Source of the DNA: Streptomyces sp. SID4985
Lineage (GTDB): Bacteria > Actinomycetota > Actinomycetes > Streptomycetales > Streptomycetaceae
Direction of reading: 5' to 3'
Assembly: GCF_009863025.1 (NCBI RefSeq)
Contig: NZ_WWIR01000163.1
Location: forward strand, 1 to 37,421
DNA: 37,421 nt
Shown: one piece after another, positions 28,991 to 37,421 of the stretch
Position numbering within the stretch: the first letter of the stretch is position 1
Layout of the letters: the number at the start of each line of letters is the position of its first letter
The notes under the pieces: generated by a model
What the model was told of the DNA's origin: nothing
The model's database searches: none
What the model saw: the letters and a program-made list of their open reading frames with translations, nothing else
Position numbers and translations under genes: made by a program

Positions 28991-31558
28991 TCACTCGTGC
29001 GCGATGGCTGCCAGCACGTTCATCCGCGACGCCCGCAGCGCCGGGAGCAGGGCCGCGACCACGCCGACCACCGCCGCGCCGATCACCACCGCGACGATCG
29101 TGCCCCAGGGGACGGCCAGTTCCTTCAGGCCGCGCAGGGCCAGGACCTGCTGGCCGCACACGCCCCAGACCAGACCGAGGGCGAGCCCGAGGACCGCGCC
29201 GAAGACCGCGATCACCACGGACTCGAGGCGGATCATCCGGCGCAGCTGCCGACGGCTGAGCCCGATCGCGCGCAGCAGGCCGATCTCGCGGGTGCGCTCC
29301 ACCACCGAGAGCGCGAGCGTGTTCACCACACCGAGCACGGCGATGACGATGGCGAGGCCGAGCAGGGCGTAGACCAGGTAGAGCAGGACGGCGATCTGGT
29401 CGTGCACCAGCTTCTTGTAGTCGGCCTGGTCGCGCACCTGGACCTGCGGGAACGGCTTCAGGGAGGAGTCCAGTGCGCCGCGCAGCTCGCCCGCGTCGGT
29501 GCCGGGGGAGGCGTTGACGTAGAGGGAGGAGTCCTGGCCGCCGGGCGCGTACTTCTCCAGGGTGCCCAGGCCGAAGAAGACGCCGCCCTGGGTGCCGAAG
29601 CCCTCGCCCGTGTCCAGGTTGGTGAGCGCGCCGACCGTCAGCGCGGCCCTCCTGCCGCCCGGGAACTCCACCGGGAGCACACTGCCGACCTTCACCCGGT
29701 GGTCCTTCGCGAACCCGGCGTCCATCGCCAGCTTCCCGTCCGCCAGCGCGGCCGCCGTCCCGCCCTGGGTGTAGGTCAGATGGGCGACCTGGTCGAGGTG
29801 CGGGCCGTAGCCCGCGGCCGCCGTCTCCACCCGCTTGCCGTCCGGCAGCCGCAGCGCGAGCGGGGTGAGCCGCTGCGCCACGACCAGGCCGACGCCCGGC
29901 GTGCCCTCCACCGCGCGGGTGACCTCCTTGGTGAACGGCGTGAAGTTCTGGCTCTGCACGACGTAGTCCGCGCCCAGTGTCCGGTCGATCTGCCGGTCGA
30001 ACGAGGCCGACATCGACGCGCTCGCCACCGACATCCCGCCGACCAGTGCCAGGCCCACCATCAGCGCGGCCGCCGTGGCGCCCGTACGGCGCGGGTTGCG
30101 CAGCGCGTTGCGCTGGCTCATCCGGCCCACCGAGCCGAACAGCGCCGGGAAGGCCGCGCCGAGCACCCGGATCACCGGGCGCACCAGGAGCGGCCCGGCG
30201 ACCACCGTCGCGATCAGCGTCAGCACCACACCGAGACCGAGCAGCGAGGCCGCCGTACCGGCCTTGTCCGACGCCACGCAGCCGGCCAGCGCGGCCGCAC
30301 CGGCCACGCCGATGACACCGCCCGCGACGGCCCGCGCGGTCAGCGGCTTGTCGATGCCCGCGATCTCGGCGTCCGAGAGCGCGGCCATCGGGGAGACGGT
30401 CGCCGCGCGCCGGGCGGGCAGATACGCGGCGACGAAGGTGACGCCCACGCCGACCGCGTACGCCGCGACCGGGGTGCCCCAGCCGATCACCATCTCCGTG
30501 GCCTTCAGGTTCATCCCGAACGCGCTCATCAGCCGGATCAGCCCGAAGGCCAGCCCGATCCCGGCCGCGAGACCCAGCGTCGAGCCGACCGCGCCGAGCA
30601 GCAGCGCCTCCAGGAGCACCGAGCGGCGCACCTGCCGCCGGTCGGCGCCCAGCGCGCGCAGCAGACCCAGCTCACGGGTGCGCTGCGCGATCAGCATCGA
30701 GAAGGTGTTGACGATGAGGAAGATGCCCACCAGGACGGCGATCCCGGCGAAGCCCAGCATCACGTACTTGATCACGTCGAGGAAGCCGCCGAGGTTCGCC
30801 GCGGCCGACTTCGCCTGCTCACCGGCGGTCTTCAGATCGTAGTTCCCGGGCCCGACCGCCGTCGCCACCCGGCTCTTGAGCACCTTGTCGTCGACGCCCG
30901 GTGCCGCGTCCACGGAGATGGCGGTGGCCCGGTCGGCCGAGCCCAGCAGTTGGCGCCCGGCCACCGCCGGGTCCAGGAAGACCAGGGCCGCACCGGGGTT
31001 GGTCGTGGTGAACGTGGCGATGCCGACGACCCGCACCTTGAAGGTGCCCGGCTGCGCCTGCACGGTGAGCGTGTCCCCGACCCGTACGTGCTTCTTGCTC
31101 GCGGTGTCCGCGTCGAGCAGCGCCTCGCCCGCGCCGCGCGGGGCGTGACCCGAGGTCAGCTCGACCGGGCTGCGGTCGGTGACGTACCAGGACGTGGCGA
31201 TGGTGGGGGCGCCGGTCGTCGGACCGACGGACTTGTTGTGGCTGTCGACCACGACGACGTTCTGCACGGACACGTCGGCGTGGACCGACGCCACCCCGGG
31301 CACCTTGGCCACGCGGTCCCGCAGCGCGGCCGGGACGGTCTGCACGGTGCCGCCCGGCACCGGGGAGCGCAGATCCTCCTTCGGGCTCACCGTCACATCG
31401 GCCGCCGTCGACGCGAAGAGCCGGTCGAAGGTCCGGCTCACCGTGTCGGAGAAGATCAGGCTGCCCGCGACGAACGCCACGGACAGCAGCACGGCCAGCG
31501 CGGACAGCGCGAGGCGTCCCTTGTGCGCGAGGAAGCTTCTCAGCGTCGCCTTGAGCAC
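28991..31558 (-). CDS. ABC transporter permease, FtsX/MacB type (double)
   Basis: 855 residues from GTG 31558 with GGAGG nine bases upstream. N-terminal helix (about 15-37), a large extracellular MacB-like domain (about 40-240), three helices of a first FtsX domain (about 258-400), a middle pair of helices, a second extracellular domain (about 520-700) and a second FtsX helix set at the C-terminus ending ALRASRMNVLAAIAHE. The duplicated ~850-residue layout is the LolC/E-like type common in actinobacteria, thought to export or extract envelope lipids, peptides or drugs. Starts four bases after the stop of its ATPase gene. Confidence 0.94.
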   Translation of the reverse strand: MLKATLRSFLAHKGRLALSALAVLLSVAFVAGSLIFSDTVSRTFDRLFASTAADVTVSPKEDLRSPVPGGTVQTVPAALRDRVAKVPGVASVHADVSVQNVVVVDSHNKSVGPTTGAPTIATSWYVTDRSPVELTSGHAPRGAGEALLDADTASKKHVRVGDTLTVQAQPGTFKVRVVGIATFTTTNPGAALVFLDPAVAGRQLLGSADRATAISVDAAPGVDDKVLKSRVATAVGPGNYDLKTAGEQAKSAAANLGGFLDVIKYVMLGFAGIAVLVGIFLIVNTFSMLIAQRTRELGLLRALGADRRQVRRSVLLEALLLGAVGSTLGLAAGIGLAFGLIRLMSAFGMNLKATEMVIGWGTPVAAYAVGVGVTFVAAYLPARRAATVSPMAALSDAEIAGIDKPLTARAVAGGVIGVAGAAALAGCVASDKAGTAASLLGLGVVLTLIATVVAGPLLVRPVIRVLGAAFPALFGSVGRMSQRNALRNPRRTGATAAALMVGLALVGGMSVASASMSASFDRQIDRTLGADYVVQSQNFTPFTKEVTRAVEGTPGVGLVVAQRLTPLALRLPDGKRVETAAAGYGPHLDQVAHLTYTQGGTAAALADGKLAMDAGFAKDHRVKVGSVLPVEFPGGRRAALTVGALTNLDTGEGFGTQGGVFFGLGTLEKYAPGGQDSSLYVNASPGTDAGELRGALDSSLKPFPQVQVRDQADYKKLVHDQIAVLLYLVYALLGLAIVIAVLGVVNTLALSVVERTREIGLLRAIGLSRRQLRRMIRLESVVIAVFGAVLGLALGLVWGVCGQQVLALRGLKELAVPWGTIVAVVIGAAVVGVVAALLPALRASRMNVLAAIAHE

Positions 31559-31562
31559 CGGA

Positions 31563-32375
31563 TCAGTCCTCCTGCGCCACGGCGTCGCCGCCGATCCGGC
31601 CCCGCACGATGTCGAACGCCTTCATCCGCTCCAGCACCGCGTCCGCCGTGGGCCGCTCCATCCGGTCCACGATCCGGCCGTCGGCGAGGAAGAGCACCTG
31701 GTCGGAGTGGGCGGCGGCGCCCGGGTCGTGGGTGACCATCACGACGGTCTGCCCCAGCTCGTCCACCGCCCTGCGCAGAAAGCCGAGCACCTCCAGACCG
31801 GCCCGCGAGTCCAGGTTTCCGGTCGGCTCGTCGGCGAAGATCAGCTCCGGCTGGGACGCCAGCGCCCGCGCACAGGCCACCCGCTGCTGCTGACCGCCCG
31901 AGAGCTGCGAGGGCCGGTGCTTGAGGCGGCCACGCAGCCCCAGGGTGTCGATCACCTGGTCCAGCCACTTCTCGTCCGGCTTACGGCCCGCGATGTCCAT
32001 GGGGAGCGTGATGTTCTCGGCCGCGTTCAGCGTCGGGATCAGATTGAACGACTGGAACATGAACCCGATCCGGTCGCGCCGCAGCCGGGTCAGCTCCTTG
32101 TCCTTCAGCCCCGTGATCTCGGTGTCCCCGAGCCACACCTGACCGGCCGAGACGGTGTCAAGGCCTGCCAGGCAGTGCATCAGCGTGGACTTGCCCGAGC
32201 CCGAGGGGCCCATCACGGCGGTGAAACGGCCGCGTGCGATGTCCACGTCGACCGAGTCCAGGGCGATCACGGCGGTCTCGCCCGAGCCGTACGCCTTGGT
32301 CAGCCCGCGCGCCCGGGCCGCGGTGCCCCGCCCCGGCTCGGCCCCCGGCACGTTCTCCTCGGCAGATGTGAACAA
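31563..32375 (-). CDS. ABC transporter ATPase (MacB/LolD type)
   Basis: 270 residues from TTG 32375, which has GGGAGG five to six bases upstream. A second candidate, GTG 32354 with GAGGAG before it, would shorten it by seven residues. Walker A GPSGSGKST (56-64), Q-loop FMFQSFNLIP (106-115), signature LSGGQQQR (158-165), Walker B with FADEPTGNLDS (180-190), switch His in VMVTHDP. The QSFNLIP and TGNLDS patterns are typical of LolD/MacB ATPases. Operon with the large permease downstream. Confidence 0.93.
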   Translation of the reverse strand: MFTSAEENVPGAEPGRGTAARARGLTKAYGSGETAVIALDSVDVDIARGRFTAVMGPSGSGKSTLMHCLAGLDTVSAGQVWLGDTEITGLKDKELTRLRRDRIGFMFQSFNLIPTLNAAENITLPMDIAGRKPDEKWLDQVIDTLGLRGRLKHRPSQLSGGQQQRVACARALASQPELIFADEPTGNLDSRAGLEVLGFLRRAVDELGQTVVMVTHDPGAAAHSDQVLFLADGRIVDRMERPTADAVLERMKAFDIVRGRIGGDAVAQED

Positions 32376-32561
32376 GACCGCCTCCCGGTCACCTGGATGT
32401 CCCGACTTCCTGCCCAGGGCGAGCCTAGTGTGACCCGCCCCACATCCGCTCCGCTTCACGGCAGCCGGGACAGGGAAGATCGGAGGGGGTCTCCGCGCGG
32501 GGTGCCCGCCGGACCGCCCGCCACGGGAGTCGGGGACGCTGATCCTTCCGGGTGGGCCGCG

Positions 32562-33251
32562 CTACGCCATGGGCCCCGGACGCCGCGCCGTCCCCAGCAC
32601 CCCGTACGACCACGGCAGCCTCGGGCCCCGGTCCGGGAGGCTCACCCGCTGGTACGGCCCGACGGTGAAGCCCGCCTCGCGCAGCTCCGTCAGCGGGGCC
32701 CGGGACAGATGGCAGCCGCCGGCCAGGTGGGGCCACACCGTGCGGTCCAGGGCGCGCTGGGCCGACCGCATCACACGCCCACCGCCCCGGCCGTGCTCCA
32801 GGAAGCGGACCTCGCCGCCGGGCTTGAGCACCCGCCGCACCTCCGCCAGCGCCCGCCGCACGTCCCGCACACTGCACAGCACCAGGCACAGCACGGCCGC
32901 GTCGAACGACTCGCTCTTGACCGGCAGCGCCTCCGCCGTCCCCGGCACGACGTCCACGGGCACGTCCGCCCGCAGCGCCGCCTGGAGGGCCAACCGCCTG
33001 AGCAGCGGCTCCGGTTCGATCGCCACGACCTCCGAGACGGCCGCCGGGTAGCGGGCGAAGTTCAGCCCGTTGCCCGCGCCGATCTCGATCACCCGCCCGG
33101 ACAGCCCCGCGAGCAGCCGCTCCCGCAGCGCGGCCAGACCCAGCCGCGTGTCCGCGCTCTCGCTGAGGTGGGCGTAGCAACGGGCGAACAAGGGGTGGTG
33201 GACACCGCCGGGCTTCGCCGCCCGGCCGGAGCGGGTCGAGGACAGTCGCAT
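32562..33251 (-). CDS. METTL7-like SAM-dependent methyltransferase
   Basis: 229 residues from ATG 33251 (GGGAGG five bases upstream). Class I methyltransferase fold: motif I VIEIGAGNGLNF (54-65), acidic loop EPEP, LCLVLCSVRD after strand 4, RVLKPGGEVRFLEHG (post-motif), and GCHLSRAPLTELREAGF near the end. The combination NFARYP, LVLCSV, FLEH and GC-LSR closely resembles METTL7-type (thiol) methyltransferases rather than BioC, although it lies downstream of the biotin genes. Between it and bioD is a strong hairpin, so it is probably transcribed separately. Confidence 0.87.
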   Translation of the reverse strand: MRLSSTRSGRAAKPGGVHHPLFARCYAHLSESADTRLGLAALRERLLAGLSGRVIEIGAGNGLNFARYPAAVSEVVAIEPEPLLRRLALQAALRADVPVDVVPGTAEALPVKSESFDAAVLCLVLCSVRDVRRALAEVRRVLKPGGEVRFLEHGRGGGRVMRSAQRALDRTVWPHLAGGCHLSRAPLTELREAGFTVGPYQRVSLPDRGPRLPWSYGVLGTARRPGPMA

Positions 33252-33325
33252 GGCAGCCTCCCGGGGGAACGGTCCCGCCTCTACGCCGATTCTTCCCGAG
33301 GACACGCGGAATGTCCCCTCCTCGC

Positions 33326-33360
33326 GGACGCGCGGCCGGATACGAGCCCGCCGCGCGTCC
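33326..33360. terminator. Strong hairpin downstream of bioD
   Basis: GGACGCGCGGC (33326-33336) and GCCGCGCGTCC (33350-33360) are perfect 11-bp arms around a 13-base loop, 20 bases past the bioD stop. It should end the bioB-bioA-bioD transcript. The smaller inverted repeat GGACA-N7-TGTCC (33300-33316) just beyond lies in the promoter region of the methyltransferase. Confidence 0.75.
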
Positions 33361-33380
33361 GTCCATGCGACACCGGCCCG

Positions 33381-34100
33381 CTAGAACGCCGCCTGCCGCT
33401 CCCGGAAGGCCCCCGCGTCCCACTCCCCGCCCAGCCGTGCCGACAGCCAACTCGGCGCGTTGGCACGGAAGTCGGCGGGCTTCAGTGCACCCGCCCCGGC
33501 CGGGATCGCGCCGAGCAGTGGAGCCCCGGACACCTCCGGCAGGTCGGCCACATTGCAACGCGCGGCCAGATCGGGGTCGTTCGGCCAGGAGCCGATCACC
33601 ACACCGATCAACTCAAGCTGACGCAGTCGCAGTTCACGTGCCGTCAGCTCCGTGGAGTTGAGCGTCCCCAGCCCCGCCGGAGCCACCACCAGCACGGGCG
33701 CGCCCAGCAGCACCGCCGCGTCCGCCAGCGTGCCGCCCGCCGCGTCGAACCGTACGAGCAGCCCGCCCGCGCCCTCCACCAGCACCAGATCGTGCGCGGT
33801 GGCCAGTTTGGCCGCCGCCTCGGCCACCTCCTGCGGCCGCACCGGCGCCATACCGGCCCGCCGGGCCGCGGTCCCCGGCGCCAACGGCTCGGGATAGCGG
33901 GCGAGTTCGGCCGTCGTGAGCGGGCCCGCGAGCCGGGCCACCTCGTCGGCGTCCCCGCGCTCACCGGGCCGTACGCCCGTCTGCGCGGCCTTGAGCACGG
34001 CCACCGAACGCCCCGCCGCGAGCGCGGTAGCGGCGACGGCGGCGGTCGTGACCGTCTTGCCGACCTCCGTGCCCGTGCCCGTGATCACCAGTACCGGCAT
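33381..34100 (-). CDS. bioD: Dethiobiotin synthetase
   Basis: 239 residues. ATP-dependent ring closure of 7,8-diaminopelargonate with CO2 to dethiobiotin. P-loop GTGTEVGKT (8-16), AVLKAAQTG with the catalytic lysine (about 38), LVEGAGGLLV, and conserved VVAPAGLGTLNST. The ATG lies one base after the bioA stop codon, so the two are translated together. Last gene of the bioB-bioA-bioD operon. Confidence 0.95.
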   Translation of the reverse strand: MPVLVITGTGTEVGKTVTTAAVAATALAAGRSVAVLKAAQTGVRPGERGDADEVARLAGPLTTAELARYPEPLAPGTAARRAGMAPVRPQEVAEAAAKLATAHDLVLVEGAGGLLVRFDAAGGTLADAAVLLGAPVLVVAPAGLGTLNSTELTARELRLRQLELIGVVIGSWPNDPDLAARCNVADLPEVSGAPLLGAIPAGAGALKPADFRANAPSWLSARLGGEWDAGAFRERQAAF

Positions 34101-34101
34101 G

Positions 34102-35418
34102 TCATCCCTCCCGCGCGGCGGCGCACACCGCGCGCGCGATCCGTGCCACGTCCGCGTCGTCCGTGACGTACGGCGGCATCGTGTAGACCAGATCGCGGAA
34201 CGGGCGCAGCCACACGCCCTCCCGCACGGCGGCCCGGCCGGCCGCCGCCATGTCCACCTCGTGGTCGAGCTGGACCACCCCGATGGCGCCGAGCACACGC
34301 ACGTCCCGTACGCCGGGCAGCTCGGCCGCCTCCGCCAGGCCCTCCGTCAGCCCCGCCTCGATCCGCTTGACCTCCGCCCGCCAGTCCTGGCCGAGCAGCA
34401 GTCCGACGGAGGCGCAGGCCACGTGGGCGGCCAGCGGATTGCCCATGAAGGTCGGCCCGTGCGCGAGCACCGGCACCTCGCCGCGCGAGATGCCGTCGGC
34501 CACCCGCGCGGTGCACAGCGTCGCCGCCATCGTCAGGTAACCGCCGGTCAGCGCCTTGCCCACGCACATCACATCCGGGGTCACCCCCGCGTGCTCCGCC
34601 GCGAACAGCGCGCCCGTGCGGCCGAACCCGGTGGCGATCTCGTCGAACACCAGCAGCACGCCGTGCGCGTCGCACGCCTCGCGCAGCACGCGCAGATACG
34701 CGGGGGAGTGGAACCGCATCCCGCCCGCGCCCTGCACCACCGGCTCCACGATCACGGCGGCCAGTTCGTCCGCGTGCCGCTCGATCAGCGCGCGCAGATG
34801 GTCGGCGTACGACTCCTCGTACGCGGCGGGCGGCGCGTCCGCGAACACCTGCCGGGGCAGGGCACCCGACCACAGCCCGTGCATCCCGCCCTCCGGGTCG
34901 CACACCGACATCGGGTGCCAGGTGTCGCCGTGGTAGCCGCCGCGCCAGGTCAGCAGGCGCCGCTTGGCCGGGCGGCCGAGCGAGCGCCAGTACTGGAGGC
35001 ACATCTTCACGGCGACCTCGACGGACACCGAGCCGGAGTCCGCGAGGAAGACGTGCTCGAGGCCCTCGGGGGACATGTCGACAAGGAGCTTCGCCAGTCG
35101 TACGGCGGGCTCGTGCGTGAGCCCGCCGAACATCACATGGCTCATCCGGCCCAGCTGCTCCCGCGCCGCCGCGTCCAGCACCGGGTGCCGGTAACCGTGG
35201 ATCGCGGACCACCAGGACGACATCCCGTCGACCAACTCGCCCCCGCCGTCGGCCAGTTGCAGCCGGACCCCGCTCGCCGACTCCACGACGAGCGGTTCGG
35301 CGCGGCCGGGCATCGGGCCGTACGGGTGCCACACATGCCGCCGGTCGAGGTCGAGCAGCCCGGCCGTGTCGAGGTCGGGCATAAGGCCGGGCATGAGGTC
35401 GGGCATGAGGTCAGGCAT
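34102..35418 (-). CDS. bioA: Adenosylmethionine-8-amino-7-oxononanoate aminotransferase
   Basis: 438 residues from ATG 35418. Class III PLP aminotransferase that converts KAPA to DAPA with SAM as amino donor. Seen: HVWHPYGPM (28-36), SSWW (67-70), RGGYHGDT (159-166), [12 protein letters not shown] (258-269) and Schiff-base Lys288 in VGKALTGGY. Four in-frame ATGs follow each other every 12 bases (35418, 35406, 35394, 35382), giving an N-terminal [17 protein letters not shown]; none has a normal ribosome-binding site. The first ATG overlaps the bioB stop by eight bases, so re-initiation after bioB is likely, and the true start among the four is open. Confidence 0.94.
   Translation of the reverse strand: MPDLMPDLMPGLMPDLDTAGLLDLDRRHVWHPYGPMPGRAEPLVVESASGVRLQLADGGGELVDGMSSWWSAIHGYRHPVLDAAAREQLGRMSHVMFGGLTHEPAVRLAKLLVDMSPEGLEHVFLADSGSVSVEVAVKMCLQYWRSLGRPAKRRLLTWRGGYHGDTWHPMSVCDPEGGMHGLWSGALPRQVFADAPPAAYEESYADHLRALIERHADELAAVIVEPVVQGAGGMRFHSPAYLRVLREACDAHGVLLVFDEIATGFGRTGALFAAEHAGVTPDVMCVGKALTGGYLTMAATLCTARVADGISRGEVPVLAHGPTFMGNPLAAHVACASVGLLLGQDWRAEVKRIEAGLTEGLAEAAELPGVRDVRVLGAIGVVQLDHEVDMAAAGRAAVREGVWLRPFRDLVYTMPPYVTDDADVARIARAVCAAAREG
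35382..35418 (-). repeat. Tandem 12-bp repeat carrying four start codons of bioA
   Basis: On the minus strand ATGCCTGACCTC, ATGCCCGACCTC and ATGCCCGGCCTT are followed by a fourth ATG of a copy ATGCCCGACCTC that runs on to 35371. Each unit encodes Met-Pro-(Asp/Gly)-Leu. The array covers the bioB stop/bioA start junction. Confidence 0.85.
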
Positions 35419-36661
35419 TGGGCGCGAGGTCCGTTCCGGCGCCACGGCGGCGTACGGCGACGAGGTCGGTGCGGGGGGTGTCTCCGGCGGGCTTGGCGTC
35501 GGCCGGGGTTTCCGCCTCGTCCGGGGCGGTCGCCTGCGCCGGGGTCTTCGCCTGTGCCGGGGTCGTCGCCGGTGCGGAGTCCGCCGTACCGCACACACCG
35601 TGCGACCCGCAGCCAGCTTCCCCGGCGGCGCCCGACCCGCAGCCGCCCCCGCCCGCCGCCCGGTGCTCCGGCAGCGTCACCTCGTCCGCGCCCTCCACCT
35701 CGAACCCGGCGTCCGCGATCATCTCCAGGTCGGCCCTGCCCGCCTGGCCCTCGCTGGTGAGGTAGTCGCCGAGGAAGATCGAGTTGGCGAGGTGCAGCGC
35801 GAGCGGCTGGAGCGTGCGCAGATGGACCTCGCGGCCGCCCGCGATACGGACCTCCACGTCCGGGCAGACGAAGCGGACCATGGCGAGGATGCGCAGACAG
35901 CGCTGCGGGGTGAGGTTCCACTCCTTGGCCAGCGGGGTGCCCTCGAACGGGATCAGGAAGTTCACCGGAACGGAGTCCGGGTCCAGCTCGCGCAGCGCGA
36001 ACACCACGTCCACCAGGTCCGCGTCGCTCTCGCCCATGCCCGCGATCAGCCCCGAGCAGGCGGAGAGCCCGGCCGCGTGCGCCTTGTGCACCGTGTCCAC
36101 CCGGTCGGCGTACGTGTGGGTGGTGGTGATGTCGCCGTAGGTCGCCTCGGAGGTGTTGAGGTTGTGGTTGTAGGCGTCGGCGCCCGCCGCGCGCAGCCGC
36201 TCCGCCTGGCCGTCGGAGAGCAGGCCCAGACAGGCGCACACCTCCACGCCCTCGTTCTGGTCCTTGATCGCCTTGATGGTCTCCGAGACGCGGTCCACGT
36301 CCCGGTCCGTCGGCCCGCGCCCCGAAGCCACCAGGCACACCCGTTTGGCGCCCCCGGCGAGCCCCGCCGCTGCCGCCTCGGACGCCTGGTCCGGCTTCAG
36401 CCAGCTGTACTTGAGGATGCCCGCCGTGGAGCCGAGCCGCTGCGAGCAGTAGGAGCAGTCCTCGGGGCACAGGCCCGACTTGAGGTTGACCAGATAGTTG
36501 AGTTTCACCCGTCGCCCGAACCAGTGGCGGCGCACCTTGCCGGCCGCGGCCACCACGTCGAGCAGTTCGTCGTCGGAGGTGGCCAGCACGGCGAGCGCCT
36601 CGGCCCGCGTCGGCTGCTCGCGTCGAAGTCCCTTGTCCACCAGCGTGTTCAGGAGGTCCAT
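35411..36661 (-). CDS. bioB: Biotin synthase with Cys-containing C-terminal tail
   Basis: 416 residues. Radical SAM enzyme that inserts sulfur into dethiobiotin. The [4Fe-4S] SAM cluster motif CPEDCSYC has Cys65, Cys69 and Cys72; the sacrificial [2Fe-2S] cluster ligands correspond to Cys109, Cys142, Cys202 and Arg272. YNHNLNT (165-171) and the substrate loop [11 protein letters not shown] (234-244) are present. The catalytic core ends near residue 333. A ~80-residue tail follows, with a Gly/Cys stretch (Cys341, Cys351, Cys357), an Ala/Pro/Thr/Glu low-complexity repeat ([14 protein letters not shown]) and a basic end [19 protein letters not shown]. The ATG has AGGA nine bases upstream. First gene of the operon, divergent from bioF. 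Confidence 0.95.
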   Translation of the reverse strand: MDLLNTLVDKGLRREQPTRAEALAVLATSDDELLDVVAAAGKVRRHWFGRRVKLNYLVNLKSGLCPEDCSYCSQRLGSTAGILKYSWLKPDQASEAAAAGLAGGAKRVCLVASGRGPTDRDVDRVSETIKAIKDQNEGVEVCACLGLLSDGQAERLRAAGADAYNHNLNTSEATYGDITTTHTYADRVDTVHKAHAAGLSACSGLIAGMGESDADLVDVVFALRELDPDSVPVNFLIPFEGTPLAKEWNLTPQRCLRILAMVRFVCPDVEVRIAGGREVHLRTLQPLALHLANSIFLGDYLTSEGQAGRADLEMIADAGFEVEGADEVTLPEHRAAGGGGCGSGAAGEAGCGSHGVCGTADSAPATTPAQAKTPAQATAPDEAETPADAKPAGDTPRTDLVAVRRRGAGTDLAPNA

Positions 36662-36808
36662 GGGGCCCGATCCTGTCCTACGGCACCGCTCCGGGCCAAG
36701 GAGACTTCACACAACAGAAGCCGTTCGGAGTGTGGGTATTGCCACATCATGGGCGGCGACACGGACCGCTAGTGTCTGTCCGCTACCTACAAAAGCACCG
36801 GAGGACCC
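36662..36808. promoter_or_regulatory. Divergent bioB/bioF promoter region with two inverted repeats
   Basis: 147 bases between the two biotin transcription units. TGTGG (36731-36735) and CCACA (36742-36746) form a 16-bp pseudo-palindrome, TGTGGGTATTGCCACA. GACAC (36758-36762) and GTGTC (36772-36776) form a second inverted repeat that overlaps TAGTGT (36770-36775), a possible -10 for bioF. A biotin-responsive repressor site is expected here; I did not find a match to an operator I know. Confidence 0.5.
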
Positions 36809-37421
36809 ATGGCGTTCGGCTGGATCGACGAGGAGGCCGGGGCCCGCCGCCGCGCCGGACTGGTACGCACCCTGCGCCCCCGCCCGTCCGACTCCCCGCT
36901 CCTGGACCTCGCGAGCAACGACTACCTGGGCCTCGCCCGCCACCCCGAGACCACCGAGGGCGCCGCGCGCGCCGCCCGCGCCTGGGGCGGCGGTTCCACC
37001 GGCTCCCGGCTGGTCACCGGCACCACCGAGCTGCACACCGAGCTGGAGCGCGAACTCGCCGACTTCTGCGGCTTCGAGGCCGCCCTGGTCTTCTCCTCCG
37101 GGTACGCCGCCAACCTCGCCGCCGTCACCGCGCTCGCCCCGCACGGCTCGCTGATCGTCTCCGACGCGGGCAACCACGCCTCGCTCATCGACGGCTGCCG
37201 ACTCGCCCGGGGCACCACCCAGGTCGTCGGCCACGCCGACCCGGAGGCCGTGGACAAGGCGCTCGGCACCCACCGGGGAGCCGCCGTCGCCGTCTCCGAC
37301 ACGGTGTTCTCCGTGGACGGCGACGCGGCCCCCCTCGGCGCGCTCGCGGCCGCGTGCCGGGCGCACGGCGCGGGCCTGGTGGTGGACGACGCCCACGGCC
37401 TCGGCGTCCTGGGCGACGCCG
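36809..37421 (+). CDS. bioF: 8-amino-7-oxononanoate synthase, N-terminal part (3' truncated)
   Basis: 204 residues are visible; the gene runs off the window. PLP enzyme joining pimeloyl thioester and alanine to KAPA. Seen: LDLASNDYLGLARHP (with SNDYLGL), GGGSTGSRLVTGTTELHTELE, the acyl-pocket region FSSGYAANL, SDAGNHASLIDGCRLA (with the His that stacks on PLP) and DDAHGLGVLG (the Asp/His pair contacting PLP). The Schiff-base lysine lies beyond the end. ATG 36809 has GGAGG five bases upstream. Divergent from bioB-bioA-bioD. Confidence 0.94.
   Translation, partial: MAFGWIDEEAGARRRAGLVRTLRPRPSDSPLLDLASNDYLGLARHPETTEGAARAARAWGGGSTGSRLVTGTTELHTELERELADFCGFEAALVFSSGYAANLAAVTALAPHGSLIVSDAGNHASLIDGCRLARGTTQVVGHADPEAVDKALGTHRGAAVAVSDTVFSVDGDAAPLGALAAACRAHGAGLVVDDAHGLGVLGDA

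Noticed and set aside
28997-31735. A ~900-codon plus-strand open frame opposite the large ABC permease
   Set aside because: Shadow of the permease gene; composition is Arg/His/Gln-rich and no motif is present.
32562-33251. Methyltransferase as BioC (malonyl-ACP methyltransferase)
   Set aside because: Its motifs match the METTL7 group better and it is separated from bioD by a strong terminator.
33252-33300. SigR-type promoter (GGGAAT-N18-GTT) before the METTL7-like gene
   Set aside because: GGGAAG and GTT are present on the minus strand but about 21 bases apart and with a mismatch.
1-37421. CRISPR arrays, rRNA, tRNA, prophage or complete insertion sequences
   Set aside because: No regularly spaced long repeats, no RNA gene signatures and no transposase, integrase or phage structural gene were seen.

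Overview
This is high-GC actinobacterial DNA with the codon use, GTG/TTG starts and gene content of a Streptomyces chromosome arm-to-core region. Most of it is ordinary chromosomal housekeeping. The order purB ... DEAD helicase ... bioD-bioA-bioB/bioF is, from memory, like the S. coelicolor region around SCO1243-SCO1260; I could not check this. The window starts inside a gene (the end of sbcC) and stops inside bioF.

Left part (1-10.7 kb): the SbcC ATPase tail converges on a complete three-component cytochrome P450 operon (ferredoxin -> ferredoxin reductase -> P450, minus strand). That operon is preceded by three 16-bp-spaced CCTAGGGGG repeats and a six-helix membrane protein. Next come a DUF885 zinc-peptidase-like protein, an Lrp/AsnC regulator divergent from a trans-sulfuration-type PLP enzyme, a membrane-anchored ACT-GNAT acetyltransferase and an alpha/beta hydrolase divergent from an ECF41 (SigJ-like) sigma factor.

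Regulatory block (11.8-17.8 kb): a HutC-type GntR regulator with a DasR-box-like palindrome on its own promoter converges on a ROK repressor. A NarL-type response regulator and its histidine kinase are pushed apart by a 169-bp palindromic MITE-like element, and the kinase is divergent from an ABC-2 exporter pair.

Middle (17.8-23 kb): a hypothetical gene behind a PafBC-like (DNA-damage) motif, a mismatch-specific DNA glycosylase and purB. A small, less GC-rich accessory patch follows, with a membrane-gene remnant, a SUKH protein and a lipoprotein, and then an SGNH hydrolase.

Right part (23-37.4 kb): two overlapping CNNM/CorC-like CBS membrane proteins, a GNAT, a DEAD-box helicase with an Arg-rich linker and a long leader, an F420-type LLM oxidoreductase, a MacB/FtsX-type ABC exporter and a METTL7-like methyltransferase. 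The biotin genes close the window, with bioB-bioA-bioD on the minus strand and bioF divergent. No CRISPR, rRNA, tRNA or complete insertion sequence was seen. The most unusual signals are the palindromic element splitting the two-component pair, the four tandem in-frame ATG repeats at the start of bioA, the Cys-bearing tail of BioB, the PafBC-like promoter and the dre-like operator.
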